Below are positions 16,204 through 26,247 of a stretch of 41,485 nucleotides of DNA, one piece after another (the stretch's first letter is position 1; every line of letters begins with the position of its first letter). Location: positions 1-41,485 of the forward strand of contig CAIXFN010000102.1 in assembly GCA_903918755.1 (NCBI GenBank), given 5' to 3'. The notes beneath the pieces are model-generated. The model saw only the letters and a program-made list of their open reading frames with translations. It was not told the origin of the DNA and made no database searches. Position numbers and translations under genes: made by a program. Source of the DNA: an uncultured Pedosphaera sp. GTDB lineage: Bacteria; Verrucomicrobiota; Verrucomicrobiia; Limisphaerales; Pedosphaeraceae.

Positions 16204-16902
16204 ATGATAACTCTGCTGCTGGCCACTCGAAATGCGCATAAAGTGGAAGAAATTCAGGCTCTGCTCAATTCCGCGGTTCCCTGCCTGACGTTGCGGGATT
16301 TCCCCGCCGCCCCAGCCATCATTGAGGATGCTCCCACCTTTGCCGGCAACGCGGCCAAGAAGGCAATGGATTTGGCACGTTGGCTGAGCGCCTTGCCCGG
16401 CGGCGAGTTGCCTTTCCCCCTGCCCTCGTCACTTTGGGTGCTGGCCGACGATTCGGGCTTGGAAGTCGACGCGCTCGGGGGCGCGCCGGGGGCTCACTCC
16501 GCCCGCTTTGCGGCCGCGGGGGGGGCTGCGGAAGGGAATTCCCCGGATTCCGAAAATAACGCAAAGCTACTGCGCTTATTGGGGACAGTGCCAGCCGACC
16601 GTCGCACCGCCCGGTTTCGCTGTGTGCTCGCGCTAGCCCGGGTGATTGCGCCGACTGCCGCGACGTCCGGTCCCCGGGAACCCGAACTCCCGGTGGCGTT
16701 TTTCTCAGGCTGCTGCGAAGGTTCGATTGGTTTCACTCCCCGCGGAGCAGCCGGCTTCGGTTATGATCCACTTTTCCTCCCGCACGGACAGGAACGGAGT
16801 TTTGCCGAACTGGGGGCAATCGAGAAAAACCGGATCAGCCACCGTTCGCAGGCCCTGGCGGCGCTCCGTGACCACCTTTCCCATCTACTCAATCCGACCT
16901 GA
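16204..16902 (+). CDS. rdgB: RdgB/HAM1-family non-canonical purine NTP pyrophosphatase
   Basis: This 232-residue enzyme hydrolyses dITP, ITP and XTP to monophosphates, keeping inosine and xanthine out of DNA and RNA. The hallmarks are LLLATRNAHKVEEIQALL at the N-terminus, APTFAGNAAKKA, the catalytic/metal Asp pair in LADDSGLEVDALGGAPGAHS, GFGYDPLFLP, and the C-terminal ISHRSQAL. It is somewhat longer than the usual 195-205 residues because of two loops (around LPGGELPFPLPSS and APTAATSGPREPE). ATG 16204 is the natural start. The amidohydrolase-CBM9 gene follows 19 bases later but is functionally unrelated. Confidence 0.95.
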   Translation: MITLLLATRNAHKVEEIQALLNSAVPCLTLRDFPAAPAIIEDAPTFAGNAAKKAMDLARWLSALPGGELPFPLPSSLWVLADDSGLEVDALGGAPGAHSARFAAAGGAAEGNSPDSENNAKLLRLLGTVPADRRTARFRCVLALARVIAPTAATSGPREPELPVAFFSGCCEGSIGFTPRGAAGFGYDPLFLPHGQERSFAELGAIEKNRISHRSQALAALRDHLSHLLNPT

Positions 16903-16921
16903 ATCCAATCCATCACCCACC

Positions 16922-18703
16922 ATGAACTCGCACTTCCATTGCCTCGCCTCCCGGCGGCTATTACTGGGCCTGACCTGGTTTTACCTAACCGCCCCGGTTC
17001 CCCTACCGGCCGAATCCACGCCAGCAGAGTGGCGGACGGAACATCGCCTGATTGATTTACACCAGCACCTTGATTATCAACCGGAAGTCCTGGCCCGGGC
17101 GATCAGGGTCATGGACTTCGCGGGGGTGGGGGTGGGAGTCGATTTGACGCCCGGCACCGTCACCCCTGGCCCGGCGGGCGAACCCAGTGAATTCGCGCAA
17201 CACAAGCAGCTGGCGGACGCGCTTTATCCCGGTCGATGGGTGCATTACATGAATCTGGATTATCGGAATTGGGAGCAACCGGATTTCGCCCAACAGGCGG
17301 TCCGCCAGGTGGAGGCTGGGCACCGCCTGGGGGCCGCCGGTTTCAAGGAATGGAAACGTCTGGGACTTTATCTGCGGGATGCCCGCGGTCAACTGCTCAA
17401 AATCGATGATCCCAAATTGGATCCGATGTGGGAACGCCTCGGGGAATTGCAACTACCAGTTTCCATTCACGTGGCGGATCCCAAGGCATTCTGGCTGCCG
17501 TATAACGATCAGAACGAACGCTGGAAGGAACTGGGCGACCACCGGAATTGGTGGTTTGGCGATCCGGCCAAATTCCCGCCCTTCAAGGAACTCCTGGCGT
17601 CCCTCAGCCGGGTGATCGGCCGCCATCCCAAAACGACGTTCGTTTGCGTCCACTTCGGCAATAACTCCGAGGAATTGGAATGGGTGGATCAAGAGCTGGC
17701 GCGGCATCCAAATATGTCGGTCGATTTGGCGGCCCGGATTCCGGAACTCGGCCGGCACGATACCCGGCAGGTGCGGGAGTTGTTTTTGAAGTATCCCGAC
17801 CGGATACTTTTCGCGACGGACTTCCAATCCCTGGAAAGCAAATTCATTCTTGGTTCCAGCGGAAATGAACCACCGCCCACCGAAGCGGACGCGGAAGTCT
17901 TCTTCCTGAAAGAATATCGCTGGCTGGAAACCACCGATAAAAATTGGCCGCACATGACCCCCATCCAGGGTGATTGGACCATCAGTTCCATCGGACTCCC
18001 GGCCCCAGTCTTGCGCAAAATCTATTTCGACAACGCCCGACGGCTGCTCGCCCCGCACCTGCCCGCCCCGGTGGCTTTGGCCCGCCATACGACCGTTGAT
18101 TTTGCCCCGGATGGGGACCTGGCAAAGGAAATCTGGCGCACGGCCCGTCCGGTGCGGCTCGAATACCAATCCCGCGACGCCGGCGCGCGCCCTGCCCTTG
18201 CCACCACCGTGCGGGTGCTCTGGTCCGCCAATTTCCTTTACCTCGGTTACGAATGCCCGTACACGCGGTTAACCAAGTTCGAGCCGGCGGTGACGGGGCA
18301 TAAACGGGTCAGTGAAAAGGACGGCGAGAGTTTGTGGGATCGGGATGTGGTGGAAGCGTTTATTGGCAGCGACGCGGGAAATGTCCGCCGCTACGACGAA
18401 TTCGAAGTGGCTCCCAGCAACGAGCGACTTGACCTCCGGCTGGAATTGCCGGCCCGGGACTTTCAATGGGACAGCGGTTTCACCTCCCGGGTGCGCATCG
18501 ATGAAAAGCAGAAGATCTGGACCTGCGAAATGCGAATCCCCCTGGCCAAGCTCACCCCCACGCCCCCGGTGAAGGGAAGCCGCTGGCGGTTGAACCTTTA
18601 TCGCTGCGACCGGGCCAATGGGGCCTCGCTGGCCTGGAATCCCACGCTGACGGGGACGTTTCATGCCCCCGAGCGCTTCGGGGTGCTCGAGTTTGTCGAG
18701 TGA
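16922..18703 (+). CDS. Secreted amidohydrolase fused to a CBM9-like domain
   Basis: This 593-residue protein has a signal peptide (RRLLLGLTWFYLTAPVPLPA). The amidohydrolase-2-type TIM barrel (about residues 40-385) has the metal motif IDLHQHLD, a Lys region GFKEWKRLGLYLRD, His in SIHVADP and VCVHFGNNS, and the Asp in ILFATDFQS. The last 190 residues look like the CBM9/DOMON-like family (LWSANFLYLGYECPYT, DRDVVEAFIGSD, YDEFEVAPSNERLDL). CBM9 modules bind sugar ends, so the enzyme may act on a carbohydrate-derived substrate outside the cytoplasm. The reaction is unknown; family members are hydrolases or decarboxylases. ATG 16922 gives the export signal, though the frame is open upstream through the end of rdgB. 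The gene is convergent with the next one, 9 bases apart. Confidence 0.85.
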   Translation: MNSHFHCLASRRLLLGLTWFYLTAPVPLPAESTPAEWRTEHRLIDLHQHLDYQPEVLARAIRVMDFAGVGVGVDLTPGTVTPGPAGEPSEFAQHKQLADALYPGRWVHYMNLDYRNWEQPDFAQQAVRQVEAGHRLGAAGFKEWKRLGLYLRDARGQLLKIDDPKLDPMWERLGELQLPVSIHVADPKAFWLPYNDQNERWKELGDHRNWWFGDPAKFPPFKELLASLSRVIGRHPKTTFVCVHFGNNSEELEWVDQELARHPNMSVDLAARIPELGRHDTRQVRELFLKYPDRILFATDFQSLESKFILGSSGNEPPPTEADAEVFFLKEYRWLETTDKNWPHMTPIQGDWTISSIGLPAPVLRKIYFDNARRLLAPHLPAPVALARHTTVDFAPDGDLAKEIWRTARPVRLEYQSRDAGARPALATTVRVLWSANFLYLGYECPYTRLTKFEPAVTGHKRVSEKDGESLWDRDVVEAFIGSDAGNVRRYDEFEVAPSNERLDLRLELPARDFQWDSGFTSRVRIDEKQKIWTCEMRIPLAKLTPTPPVKGSRWRLNLYRCDRANGASLAWNPTLTGTFHAPERFGVLEFVE

Positions 18704-18712
18704 ACCCAAGGC

Positions 18713-19507
18713 CTAATCGCCGCTCGGACTTCCGGGCACGCAATGAAACGGCCCCGGGTGGACGTTTATTTCGCGGCCGTATTGTTCGTAACTGATGATG
18801 GTGACCTGGCCGCTGAAGCCGGTGACCAGGCCACCCTTCTTGCCGTGCCGCCGCCCCAAGCCTTCGCCCACTGACGGATAGCTGCTGGCATCATTGTAGC
18901 AACTGCCTCCGGGAAACTGTTTGTAATAATTTGGTTCATCCGGCTCCCAGATAAAATAAGCATCCTGCCGGAAGGCGGTGATCTTGTAGGTTCCGGCCCC
19001 CAAAGCGCCATAACCGTTGACGGCCCCATTCCAAATATAAGTGGATTGCTTGTTCTGCCGGAGCGGCCAGTATTGGTTCTGGGTTTTGTTGGTCTTGTCT
19101 GTCGGGCACCAAAAGACGTTCAAGTTTTTCAAATAATCCCAGATTTGCCCGCCTTGATAGGCCAGTGCCGGATTGGCGGAGTACGGGGCGGCCGTCATGT
19201 CCGGCGGAGCGCCGCCCGAGGGGTTGTACAACCAGCCTTTATAATCATTTCCCCACAATGGGTTGGCCATGTAATCGTGAAAATCATTGGCGTACATGTG
19301 CGCCGCGAAAGCCATTTGCTTGTTGTTGCCCATGCAGGTGGTGCGCACCGCGCGGTCTTTCGCGGCCGCCAAAGTGGGCAACAGCAAGCCCGCCAGGATG
19401 GCAATGATCGCGATCACCACGAGCAACTCAATCAGCGTAAATGCGCGCCGACCGCTACGGCAGGTTCGGGCAAGTTTTCGGGAGGCGATTAAATGGTGGC
19501 TGAACAT
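18713..19507 (-). CDS. Prepilin-type N-terminal cleavage/methylation protein (DUF1559-like)
   Basis: This 264-residue protein has the class III signal [20 protein letters not shown], cleaved before Phe, with the Glu at position 5 of the mature protein. Then comes [26 protein letters not shown], the usual start of the verrucomicrobial/planctomycetal pseudopilin family. The body has aromatic-rich segments ([27 protein letters not shown]). The C-terminus ends in a short region rather than the full H-X9-DG motif. ATG 19507 is preferred; a TTG at 19537 would add 10 residues and overlap the upstream gene. It lies 26 bases downstream of the glycoside hydrolase on the same strand, so co-transcription is likely. 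Its role is unknown. Confidence 0.88.
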   Translation of the reverse strand: MFSHHLIASRKLARTCRSGRRAFTLIELLVVIAIIAILAGLLLPTLAAAKDRAVRTTCMGNNKQMAFAAHMYANDFHDYMANPLWGNDYKGWLYNPSGGAPPDMTAAPYSANPALAYQGGQIWDYLKNLNVFWCPTDKTNKTQNQYWPLRQNKQSTYIWNGAVNGYGALGAGTYKITAFRQDAYFIWEPDEPNYYKQFPGGSCYNDASSYPSVGEGLGRRHGKKGGLVTGFSGQVTIISYEQYGREINVHPGPFHCVPGSPSGD

Positions 19508-19533
19508 ACGTCTGTTGATAATTAACCGGACAA

Positions 19534-22290
19534 TCAATTGATTACGAACCAGGTAACCCCGCGGGCCGGAACTTTCACCGGCAATTCAATGCCATAATCA
19601 CGGTCCAAAGTGAATTCGGTGGCCGGGCCATCCTGCTCCCGGAGGGTCACGGTGGTGGACTTGCCGGTGTAGTAGAGCGGGATGTGCAGTGAGCGGCTGG
19701 TTTCGCGCTCCAAGGGGTTATACACCATCAACAAACCCTTTTCAAGCCCCGTCGGATTCACGTGCAGCACATAGTCCAGGTCCCGTCCGTCCGCCCGCCG
19801 CAGATGGAGCAGATCCGCATTCAACACCTCCCGATGACGCTTGTAAAAATCCACCCACCGCTTGACCACAACCTTGGTGGCCTCCGTATCAAACAGCCGC
19901 GGTCCCCGATAACAGGCCATCACCCCCGCACCGAAGAGGTTGGCCAGCCGTTGTTCATAATGCGGCAGATGTTCACTCAAAGGCTCGATCGTGGCCGCCG
20001 GACCACCGCCCTGGTATTCGGTGAGGGGAACGAACATCCACCCCATGCTCGGGGTCTTCTCCCAGGTGCCATCGTAGATGTTCTGCCGTTCGATGATTTC
20101 CTGGTATTCCCGCGGCAGGGACCAGTTCACTTCCCGGTAGCCCATGCCGATTTTGTTGCCGCCATTCAAAAAGTACCAGTCCGGAATGTTGAGATAAACC
20201 CCGTTGGCCCGGCACCACTTGTAAAGGTCCGTGATCGCCCGCCACTGCACCCATTGCGAGTCCGCAAGCCCCCGGTGAAAAGGATGGTTCGTCGCCGCGC
20301 AGGTGTCCCCGGGGTAGGACCCGTCGTGTTCCAGCACTGCGAGTCCGGTATTCTCCATCAGGCTCTGCAACTGCCGCAAGTAATCATGCCCCCAAGAGGA
20401 CCCCAGACAGGGCGCCACCCCAAATGTCGGCGTCCCCACCACATTGTCCGCCGGCGTGCCCGCCCCCCGGCTGGAGCAAAGCGAATAACCACCCAGGGCA
20501 ATGCCTTTGGATTTTGCGTAATCAGCCAACTCCTTCAGGCGCGACTGCTCGACCGGATCACGGCTCTCAAAATTGAACCCGCTACCGAAGGTCAGGATAA
20601 CCATCTCGAACCCCACTTCGGCACACTGATCCACGGCCAACTTGACCGCCTCGGTCCGGGCGCTGCGCACGTGCATCAACACCGGGTTCTCCGTTACCCA
20701 CGGGGCTACGGTGCGGTACAGTCTCCGCTTGACCAGTCCGTTACGCTCGCGGTCAGTGCTGTCGTAAGCCATCTCGAAAGCTTGGAAACTTTCCCAACTG
20801 CCGCCGGCGGCGATTTCCTGATCCGGCCCCAGCGGCGGTCGGCATTGGAGGAGGCAAGGCGTTTGCAAGTCATAACTGACCTGCGATGTGTAGCTGGGGT
20901 CCCGCATCCAGTGCACTGACGGCATCGTATCAAGTGTCCCCATGGCACCACCAAAAGAGTACTCCGTCTCGACGAGCAAATTCGGCAGCCGCCAGTTCGG
21001 GGAACTGCCAACCACCGATTCCGCCTCGGTCAATGCCAGGATCTCCGAAACAAAGCGGTTCAACCGAACCGGCTTATTCCCGCCATTTTTCACCACCAGC
21101 CATTTTGAAATCAGGGGTAAACCATCGAACAACTCGTAATGAACCTCGACGGTCAGCTTTCCAAGCCTGCTTTCCCCCGTCGATTTCGAAGCTTCGGGAG
21201 CACCGAAAATCCGAAATTCCTTCAAAATGCACCGTTCGAGATTGCCCGGACTTGAATAATCATCGGTACCGCCGCTACGGGAGAGTTTTCCCACCCGCAC
21301 CGCCACGGGAATGCCGCTGGCCGGGCATTCCCCCACCTTTTCCCAGGATTGGCCGCCCGCCATCGCTTCACAAATCACGCGGTTCCCCTGCAAGGTCATC
21401 CGCAAACGGTAGGCCTGGCCGCCGGCCAGCTTGCCGAGTTCCCGTTCACCCGCCCGGTCGCTAATGCCGAATTGTCCCTTGCCTGGTCGCAAATAAAACC
21501 GCGCCACCTCCCCACCGGCAAATACCAGCCCGATACCCGGGCCCCAACTGGCGCTTTTGTCCGTGCCCGGATCGACCAGGCACTCGACCCGATTGCCGCC
21601 GGCGGGCCACGTCCGCTCGGCAAATGCATGCGTGTTTTCATCCGCCATGATTTCCCCCACCTTGCCTTCGTTCTGGAAGGAGGTCCGCGCCTCCTGCCGG
21701 CTCAGAAACAGCTTCCAATCCGGCGACAATTTGGCGAAATCATCACTCACCAAAATAGCCCGGGGCAGGTCCCGCCCGCCGAAGTCACCGGGTTCCTGGA
21801 ACACGAGGGTGAGCGCCACCCCCGGGGCGGGCCAGGGCCGATCCTGGGACATCCACTCTGGGCGCTTCTTCCAAGGAAACCGGGCGGCCGTCCGACCGGT
21901 TTGGTAGCTGGAATATTGGAAAGCCTGAGGGTTCGCCGCTAGGTGGTCGACCCACTCCGGTTTGAGAAAATTCTCAATCCGCGACCCACTCAACCCTCCC
22001 ACCTCGTAATCCGCGCCATTGAGGGTCAAACTTGCTTCCGGACGCACCCCGCGCAAAAGCATTTCCCCCGTGATTAGATTCTCGTAGGCAATGGTCGCGG
22101 CATTCGGCGCCAACCGGAAAACCCGGCGAACGAGCCCGTTCTCCAGGACGATTTCCTTCCCCGCTGCGCGTGTCTCCACTCGCGCCTTAAATGAACTGCC
22201 GTCCAAAAGCCAGTCTGGGCGTGGCGCGGAATGCATGGTTCCCGGCCAAAACCCCAGTGCGATTATAAAGCTGATTGCGTATTTTCTCAT
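19534..22290 (-). CDS. Large secreted glycoside hydrolase, clan GH-D (alpha-galactosidase-like)
   Basis: This 918-residue exported enzyme has a signal peptide [21 protein letters not shown]. The N-terminal part (about 40-180) is beta-rich ([20 protein letters not shown]), as in the supersandwich domain of GH36-like proteins. Residues about 185-380 look like an inserted LamG/concanavalin-like module ([14 protein letters not shown]-type start, [20 protein letters not shown]). The TIM-barrel part has [27 protein letters not shown], and [15 protein letters not shown] with a candidate nucleophile Asp656. A beta-sandwich C-terminus follows. The exact family cannot be fixed by eye: alpha-galactosidase-like GH36 is the best guess, with GH31-type relatives possible. 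Its neighbour downstream is the prepilin-type protein. Confidence 0.72.
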   Translation of the reverse strand: MRKYAISFIIALGFWPGTMHSAPRPDWLLDGSSFKARVETRAAGKEIVLENGLVRRVFRLAPNAATIAYENLITGEMLLRGVRPEASLTLNGADYEVGGLSGSRIENFLKPEWVDHLAANPQAFQYSSYQTGRTAARFPWKKRPEWMSQDRPWPAPGVALTLVFQEPGDFGGRDLPRAILVSDDFAKLSPDWKLFLSRQEARTSFQNEGKVGEIMADENTHAFAERTWPAGGNRVECLVDPGTDKSASWGPGIGLVFAGGEVARFYLRPGKGQFGISDRAGERELGKLAGGQAYRLRMTLQGNRVICEAMAGGQSWEKVGECPASGIPVAVRVGKLSRSGGTDDYSSPGNLERCILKEFRIFGAPEASKSTGESRLGKLTVEVHYELFDGLPLISKWLVVKNGGNKPVRLNRFVSEILALTEAESVVGSSPNWRLPNLLVETEYSFGGAMGTLDTMPSVHWMRDPSYTSQVSYDLQTPCLLQCRPPLGPDQEIAAGGSWESFQAFEMAYDSTDRERNGLVKRRLYRTVAPWVTENPVLMHVRSARTEAVKLAVDQCAEVGFEMVILTFGSGFNFESRDPVEQSRLKELADYAKSKGIALGGYSLCSSRGAGTPADNVVGTPTFGVAPCLGSSWGHDYLRQLQSLMENTGLAVLEHDGSYPGDTCAATNHPFHRGLADSQWVQWRAITDLYKWCRANGVYLNIPDWYFLNGGNKIGMGYREVNWSLPREYQEIIERQNIYDGTWEKTPSMGWMFVPLTEYQGGGPAATIEPLSEHLPHYEQRLANLFGAGVMACYRGPRLFDTEATKVVVKRWVDFYKRHREVLNADLLHLRRADGRDLDYVLHVNPTGLEKGLLMVYNPLERETSRSLHIPLYYTGKSTTVTLREQDGPATEFTLDRDYGIELPVKVPARGVTWFVIN

Positions 22291-22434
22291 CGTTACCCTT
22301 TGTCCATTGGCAAAATGGCATTACCCTACCGCGGTGGCAATGACGATCCGACTTTCCCAGAGCTTTGGTTGCCCGATTTCCGGAGACTAAGTTGCCTCCC
22401 GAGCCATGGCTCCCAATAAAGGAAAACTGGATTC

Positions 22435-22451
22435 ACTGTAATAATTACAGT
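22435..22451. promoter_or_regulatory. 17-bp inverted repeat, candidate operator
   Basis: ACTGTAAT, a central A, then ATTACAGT: two perfect 8-base arms around one base. The site is 145 bases upstream of the glycoside hydrolase and 270 bases upstream of the activator. A dimeric regulator is the simplest reading. The regulator is unknown. Confidence 0.45.
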
Positions 22452-22659
22452 CGAATTGTCCTGTTTGCTTCAAATTTCGGATATCAACTCCGTTGAAAAA
22501 TCCGGTTTAACGCCAGCATCATCGTTCGACAGAGGATAATTTACGATATTAACCCCCTCCTATTGAGAATGGCACCAAAACAGCTTAAGTATGGGTGGAT
22601 ACAATGAGGCCCGTCGGGCCGGTGATTGCCGGTCTGTGCTGCTTCACGTTACCGTTAAC

Positions 22660-22686
22660 TTGACAATGGCCGAACCTAGTTATTAC
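22660..22686 (+). promoter_or_regulatory. Candidate sigma-70 promoter of the sigma-54 activator gene
   Basis: A consensus TTGACA (22660-22665) is followed after 15 bases by TATTAC (22681-22686). The spacer is two bases shorter than optimal, so the assignment is tentative. A GGAGAG ribosome-binding site follows at about 22710, just before ATG 22721. Confidence 0.35.
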
Positions 22687-22720
22687 ACGCGGACCGCTGT
22701 TTGCGGGAACGGAGAGAACG

Positions 22721-24106
22721 ATGAAAATTGACTCCACAAACCAAAAGCAGGTTCTGGTAGCAGATGATGAGGAGCCAATCAGGCGGTTGCTTGATTACAA
22801 CCTCCGCAAGTCCGGCTACGAGCCCGTCCTCACAAATCACGGCAAAGAGGCAATCGCCCGCGCTTCCGATGATTTCGCCTGCGCTCTGATCGACCTGAAA
22901 ATGCCGGAGGCGGATGGCCTGGCCGTCTTGCAATACCTGCGCCTGCATTATCCTGATCTTCCGGTCATCATCATGTCCGCGGTCGGGCAGGTGAAAGATG
23001 CCGTAGCCGCCATGAAACAGGGGGCTTTCGAGTATATTACCAAGCCCTTTGATTTTGACCAGTTGCTGGTGCTGATGAAATCAGCCACCCAATTGGGCAA
23101 CGCCCTGCGGGAAAACCGCGAGCTCCGGGAGTCCGTTCTGAGCCCGTCCCGCGATCAGGAATTCGTGGGTGTTTCTCCCGCCATGCAATCCCTGCGCGAA
23201 ACCGTCAAAACAATTGCCCCATTGGATTCGACGGTCCTGATCACCGGCGAGAGTGGTGTGGGAAAGGGCCTGCTGGCCCGGCTGATTCATCGCGCCAGCA
23301 AACGCGCTGCGCATCCTTTCGTGACCACCAGTTGTCCCGCCATGCCGGGTGAACTGCTGGAATCCGAAATGTTCGGCCATGAACGGGGCGCTTTTACCGG
23401 GGCCGTTCGCCGCCGTCTGGGGCGGGTTGAAATGGCAAACGGGGGCACCCTGTTCCTGGATGAAATCGGGGAGTTGCCGCTTTCGCTCCAACCCAAATTG
23501 TTGAATGTGCTGCAAGACCGCCAATTCCAGCGAGTTGGCAGTTCCGAAACCATTGCCGCAAATATTCGCCTGATTGCCGCAACCAATGCCGATTTGCTGG
23601 ACATGGTTGCGGCGAAAGCTTTTCGCGAAGACCTGTACTACCGGCTGAATGTCATCCAGGTCACCGTGCCGCCCCTGCGGGACCGGCCGGAAGATATTCC
23701 GCTGCTGGCAAAACAGATTTTAATGCGCATTGCCGCCGCCCAGAAGCGTGAACCCTTGGAAATTGGCGCGGAAGCCCTGGGCTTGTTAAGCACTTATCAC
23801 TGGCCGGGCAATGTCCGGGAACTGGAAAACGCTCTGGAACGAGCCTCAGCCTTCTGCCCCGGCAAGATAATCCAACCGGGGGACCTGCCGCCGGATATGA
23901 CGCGCCGAGCCAAGGTGGCCATCGGAGCAGTTGCGCTAATGGACAACGGACCGCAAATTGGCGGGATGACATTGGAGGACATCGAGAAATTGGCCTTGCG
24001 CCAAACCCTGGTTGTTTGCAACGGCAACAAGGCGGCTGCCGCCCGCAGTCTGGGGGTCACAGAAAAGACCATCTATAATAAACTGGCCAGGTTTGGCCTC
24101 CGATGA
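22721..24106 (+). CDS. NtrC-family sigma-54-dependent response regulator
   Basis: This 461-residue transcription activator opens with a receiver domain (VLVADDEEPIRRLL, IDLKMPEADG with Asp58, YITKPFD). The AAA+ domain (about 148-380) has Walker A GESGVGKG, the sigma-54-contacting GAFTGA loop, Walker B GGTLFLDEIGE and the arginine-finger region REDLYYRLN. The C-terminal Fis-type HTH is NGNKAAAARSLGVTEKTIYN. It binds enhancer sites and remodels RNA polymerase-sigma-54; rpoN is in this window. The gene has a strong ribosome-binding site (GGAGAG). The sensor kinase gene starts 110 bases downstream and is the likely partner. Confidence 0.96.
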   Translation: MKIDSTNQKQVLVADDEEPIRRLLDYNLRKSGYEPVLTNHGKEAIARASDDFACALIDLKMPEADGLAVLQYLRLHYPDLPVIIMSAVGQVKDAVAAMKQGAFEYITKPFDFDQLLVLMKSATQLGNALRENRELRESVLSPSRDQEFVGVSPAMQSLRETVKTIAPLDSTVLITGESGVGKGLLARLIHRASKRAAHPFVTTSCPAMPGELLESEMFGHERGAFTGAVRRRLGRVEMANGGTLFLDEIGELPLSLQPKLLNVLQDRQFQRVGSSETIAANIRLIAATNADLLDMVAAKAFREDLYYRLNVIQVTVPPLRDRPEDIPLLAKQILMRIAAAQKREPLEIGAEALGLLSTYHWPGNVRELENALERASAFCPGKIIQPGDLPPDMTRRAKVAIGAVALMDNGPQIGGMTLEDIEKLALRQTLVVCNGNKAAAARSLGVTEKTIYNKLARFGLR

Positions 24107-24216
24107 AAACCAACCCTATCCATGGCGAGCCTGGCGCGGATCCCCCTTTCGGTCTATTTCCAACTCCCCGGCCGACCGGCTGAATTGCGGGGCGTTGTCC
24201 AAACTTGGAGCGACTG

Positions 24217-26247
24217 GTGAATTCCTTGAGCCCTCCTGGCATCCAACTCACGGACCATGAATTTGCGGCCGCGTTTCCCTATCATTTCGTGTTTGATCGG
24301 GCGGGGCAAATTGTTCAATTCGGCCCGCAATTGCGGCAACTCTGCCCGGGACTTTCCATCGGCGACCGCGTCGCGGACCGTTTTCGCATTGAACGACCGC
24401 ACATCGATTTTGACCACGCCTCCATCTCGCGAAATCTGCCGCATCCATTTTTGCTTCGTTGCGCCGCCCATGCCTCCCTTTTACAAGGCCGGATGCTCGC
24501 CAAACCAGAAACGGGTCAGCTGCTATTTTTAGGGTCCCCCTGGGCGGAGAGTCCGGGCGATCCCGACCACCCGGAGGATTTGCCGGCCGACCACCCCACT
24601 TTAGGTGCCGCCGTGGAGGAATCCCGCCCCCAGTGGACAACGACGGAAATCAAAAAGCTCCGTGCCCAGTTGCTCCAACAGCGCGCCGAATTGCAGCAAT
24701 GCCGTCAGGAATTGCACCAGTGCCAGACTGTGCTCCAGCAAACGGAATTGGCGCAGCGCCGGGATCGGGGCGAATTCCAGTTACTTCGCCTGGTGGCCGC
24801 ACGGGGTCGCACTCCGACCGTCGTTACCGATGCTTTGGGGCACACACTCTGGATCAATGAAGCATTCAACCAACTCACCGGTTACTCCCTGGTCGAGGCC
24901 AAAGGGCGCCTGCCCACGGCGCTCTGTCAGGGACCGCATTCCGACCGGGCGGCACTGGATTCGGTTTCCAATCAGTTCCGGCTCACCCGCCCTTTCCAGG
25001 CGGAGCTGATACTCTACCGGAAATCAGGCCAACCCTTCTGGTTTAGCCTGCAGGCCGAGCCCGTGACCGATGAACAAGGAACCATCGCCAATTACCTGGT
25101 CACGGGCGTGGACACCACGGAACGGAAACGTGCGGAGGATTCACTCCGCTGGGAAAAAGAGCGCCTGTGGAGCACTTTGGACTGCCTCGCGGAGGGCGTG
25201 GTGGTGGTGGATCAGTTTCAAAACGTGCAATTACTGAACCGGTCCGCGGAGCAGATCACCGGTTGGAGTTCACCCTCCGCTTCCGGTCATCCCCTCCACG
25301 AGGTGCTCAGCTTGGAGAGCGAGTCCGAGCGTTCCATCGCCGGATTGCTGGCCGTGGCGATCGCCCGACGTGAAGTCGTCGGTCATCTTAATTCTATGCG
25401 GGAAAAGATGAACTTGCGCGGCCGCCACGGCGGCAGTGTGGCGGTGGTGCCAAGCGCCGTTCCGATCATCAGTCCGGAGGGTGCCGTCACCGGTGGGTTG
25501 ATCATCTTTCGGGACATCTCCGCCCCCCTGGTCAACCAGCGTTTGCGTCAGGAGTTTGTGGAAGCAGTTTCTCACGAATTGAACACACCGCTGACCTCCA
25601 TTTCCGGTTTCCTCTCCAATCTCCGCCGGGAACCCGACATGCCCATCGCGTTGCGCCAGGAGTTTCTGGGGATCATTACGGACCAGGTCGCGCGTCTGCG
25701 TTGTCTGGTGAAGGATATTTTGGAAGTGTCCCGCATCGAGTCCAAGGAAGTAGATTTGGAAAATGAACCGGTGGACCTTCGGCAACCGGCGTTCGCCAGC
25801 CTGCAAGAGGTGCAGCCCCAGGCGGATGAGAAATCACTGCAATTGCTTTGTGAACTGCCCGAAATCCCATTGCCCATCGTGGCGGACTCCGCGCGGCTCC
25901 AGACCGTCCTGACCAGTCTGCTAACCAATGCGATCAAATTCACTCCCCCGGGTGGCACGGTCGAGTTGTGCCTGTCCCGCCAGGAAGGGGAATTGGTCAT
26001 CCAAGTACGCGACACCGGGGTGGGCATCCCGGCCGACTCACTCGCGCACATTTTCGAAAAATTCTACCGCGTTCCGCGCACCGGGTCGATGCAGTTGCCA
26101 GGAAGCGGTCTCGGCCTGGCCATCGTCCAACGCATTGTCCAATTGCTGCATGGTCGCATCGAAGTGGAGAGCACTCCGAACGTGGAAACGCGGTTCCGGG
26201 TTTTCCTGCCGAGCCAGCCCGAGTCTGTCGCGCCGCAGCCGGGTTGA
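24217..26247 (+). CDS. HNOBA-PAS-PAS sensor histidine kinase
   Basis: This soluble kinase of about 676 residues has no transmembrane segment. Residues about 10-120 match the HNOBA (heme-NO-binding-associated) domain: FPYHFVFDRAGQIVQFG, LCPGLSIGDRVADRFRIERP, LQGRMLAKP, LLFLGSPW. A Gln-rich coiled coil (LLQQRAELQQCRQELHQCQ) is followed by two PAS domains, HisKA (VEAVSHELNTPLTSISG, His453), and HATPase (NAIKFTPPGGTVEL, DTGVGIPAD, GSGLGLAIVQRIV). GTG 24217 is chosen because GGAG sits 6 bases before it; TTG at 24205 lacks a site. HNOBA usually accompanies H-NOX heme sensors, but none is seen here. It probably phosphorylates the sigma-54 activator just upstream. Confidence 0.9.
   Translation: MNSLSPPGIQLTDHEFAAAFPYHFVFDRAGQIVQFGPQLRQLCPGLSIGDRVADRFRIERPHIDFDHASISRNLPHPFLLRCAAHASLLQGRMLAKPETGQLLFLGSPWAESPGDPDHPEDLPADHPTLGAAVEESRPQWTTTEIKKLRAQLLQQRAELQQCRQELHQCQTVLQQTELAQRRDRGEFQLLRLVAARGRTPTVVTDALGHTLWINEAFNQLTGYSLVEAKGRLPTALCQGPHSDRAALDSVSNQFRLTRPFQAELILYRKSGQPFWFSLQAEPVTDEQGTIANYLVTGVDTTERKRAEDSLRWEKERLWSTLDCLAEGVVVVDQFQNVQLLNRSAEQITGWSSPSASGHPLHEVLSLESESERSIAGLLAVAIARREVVGHLNSMREKMNLRGRHGGSVAVVPSAVPIISPEGAVTGGLIIFRDISAPLVNQRLRQEFVEAVSHELNTPLTSISGFLSNLRREPDMPIALRQEFLGIITDQVARLRCLVKDILEVSRIESKEVDLENEPVDLRQPAFASLQEVQPQADEKSLQLLCELPEIPLPIVADSARLQTVLTSLLTNAIKFTPPGGTVELCLSRQEGELVIQVRDTGVGIPADSLAHIFEKFYRVPRTGSMQLPGSGLGLAIVQRIVQLLHGRIEVESTPNVETRFRVFLPSQPESVAPQPG

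Larger units (their letters stand above)
22291..22720. other. Divergent intergenic region between the GH-D-like gene and the sigma-54 activator
   Basis: This 430-base region separates two divergent transcription units. It carries a near-perfect 17-bp palindrome (22435-22451), annotated separately, within an AT-rich stretch (about 22430-22570), and a sigma-70-like promoter close to the activator gene. I see no small gene in it. Confidence 0.5.
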
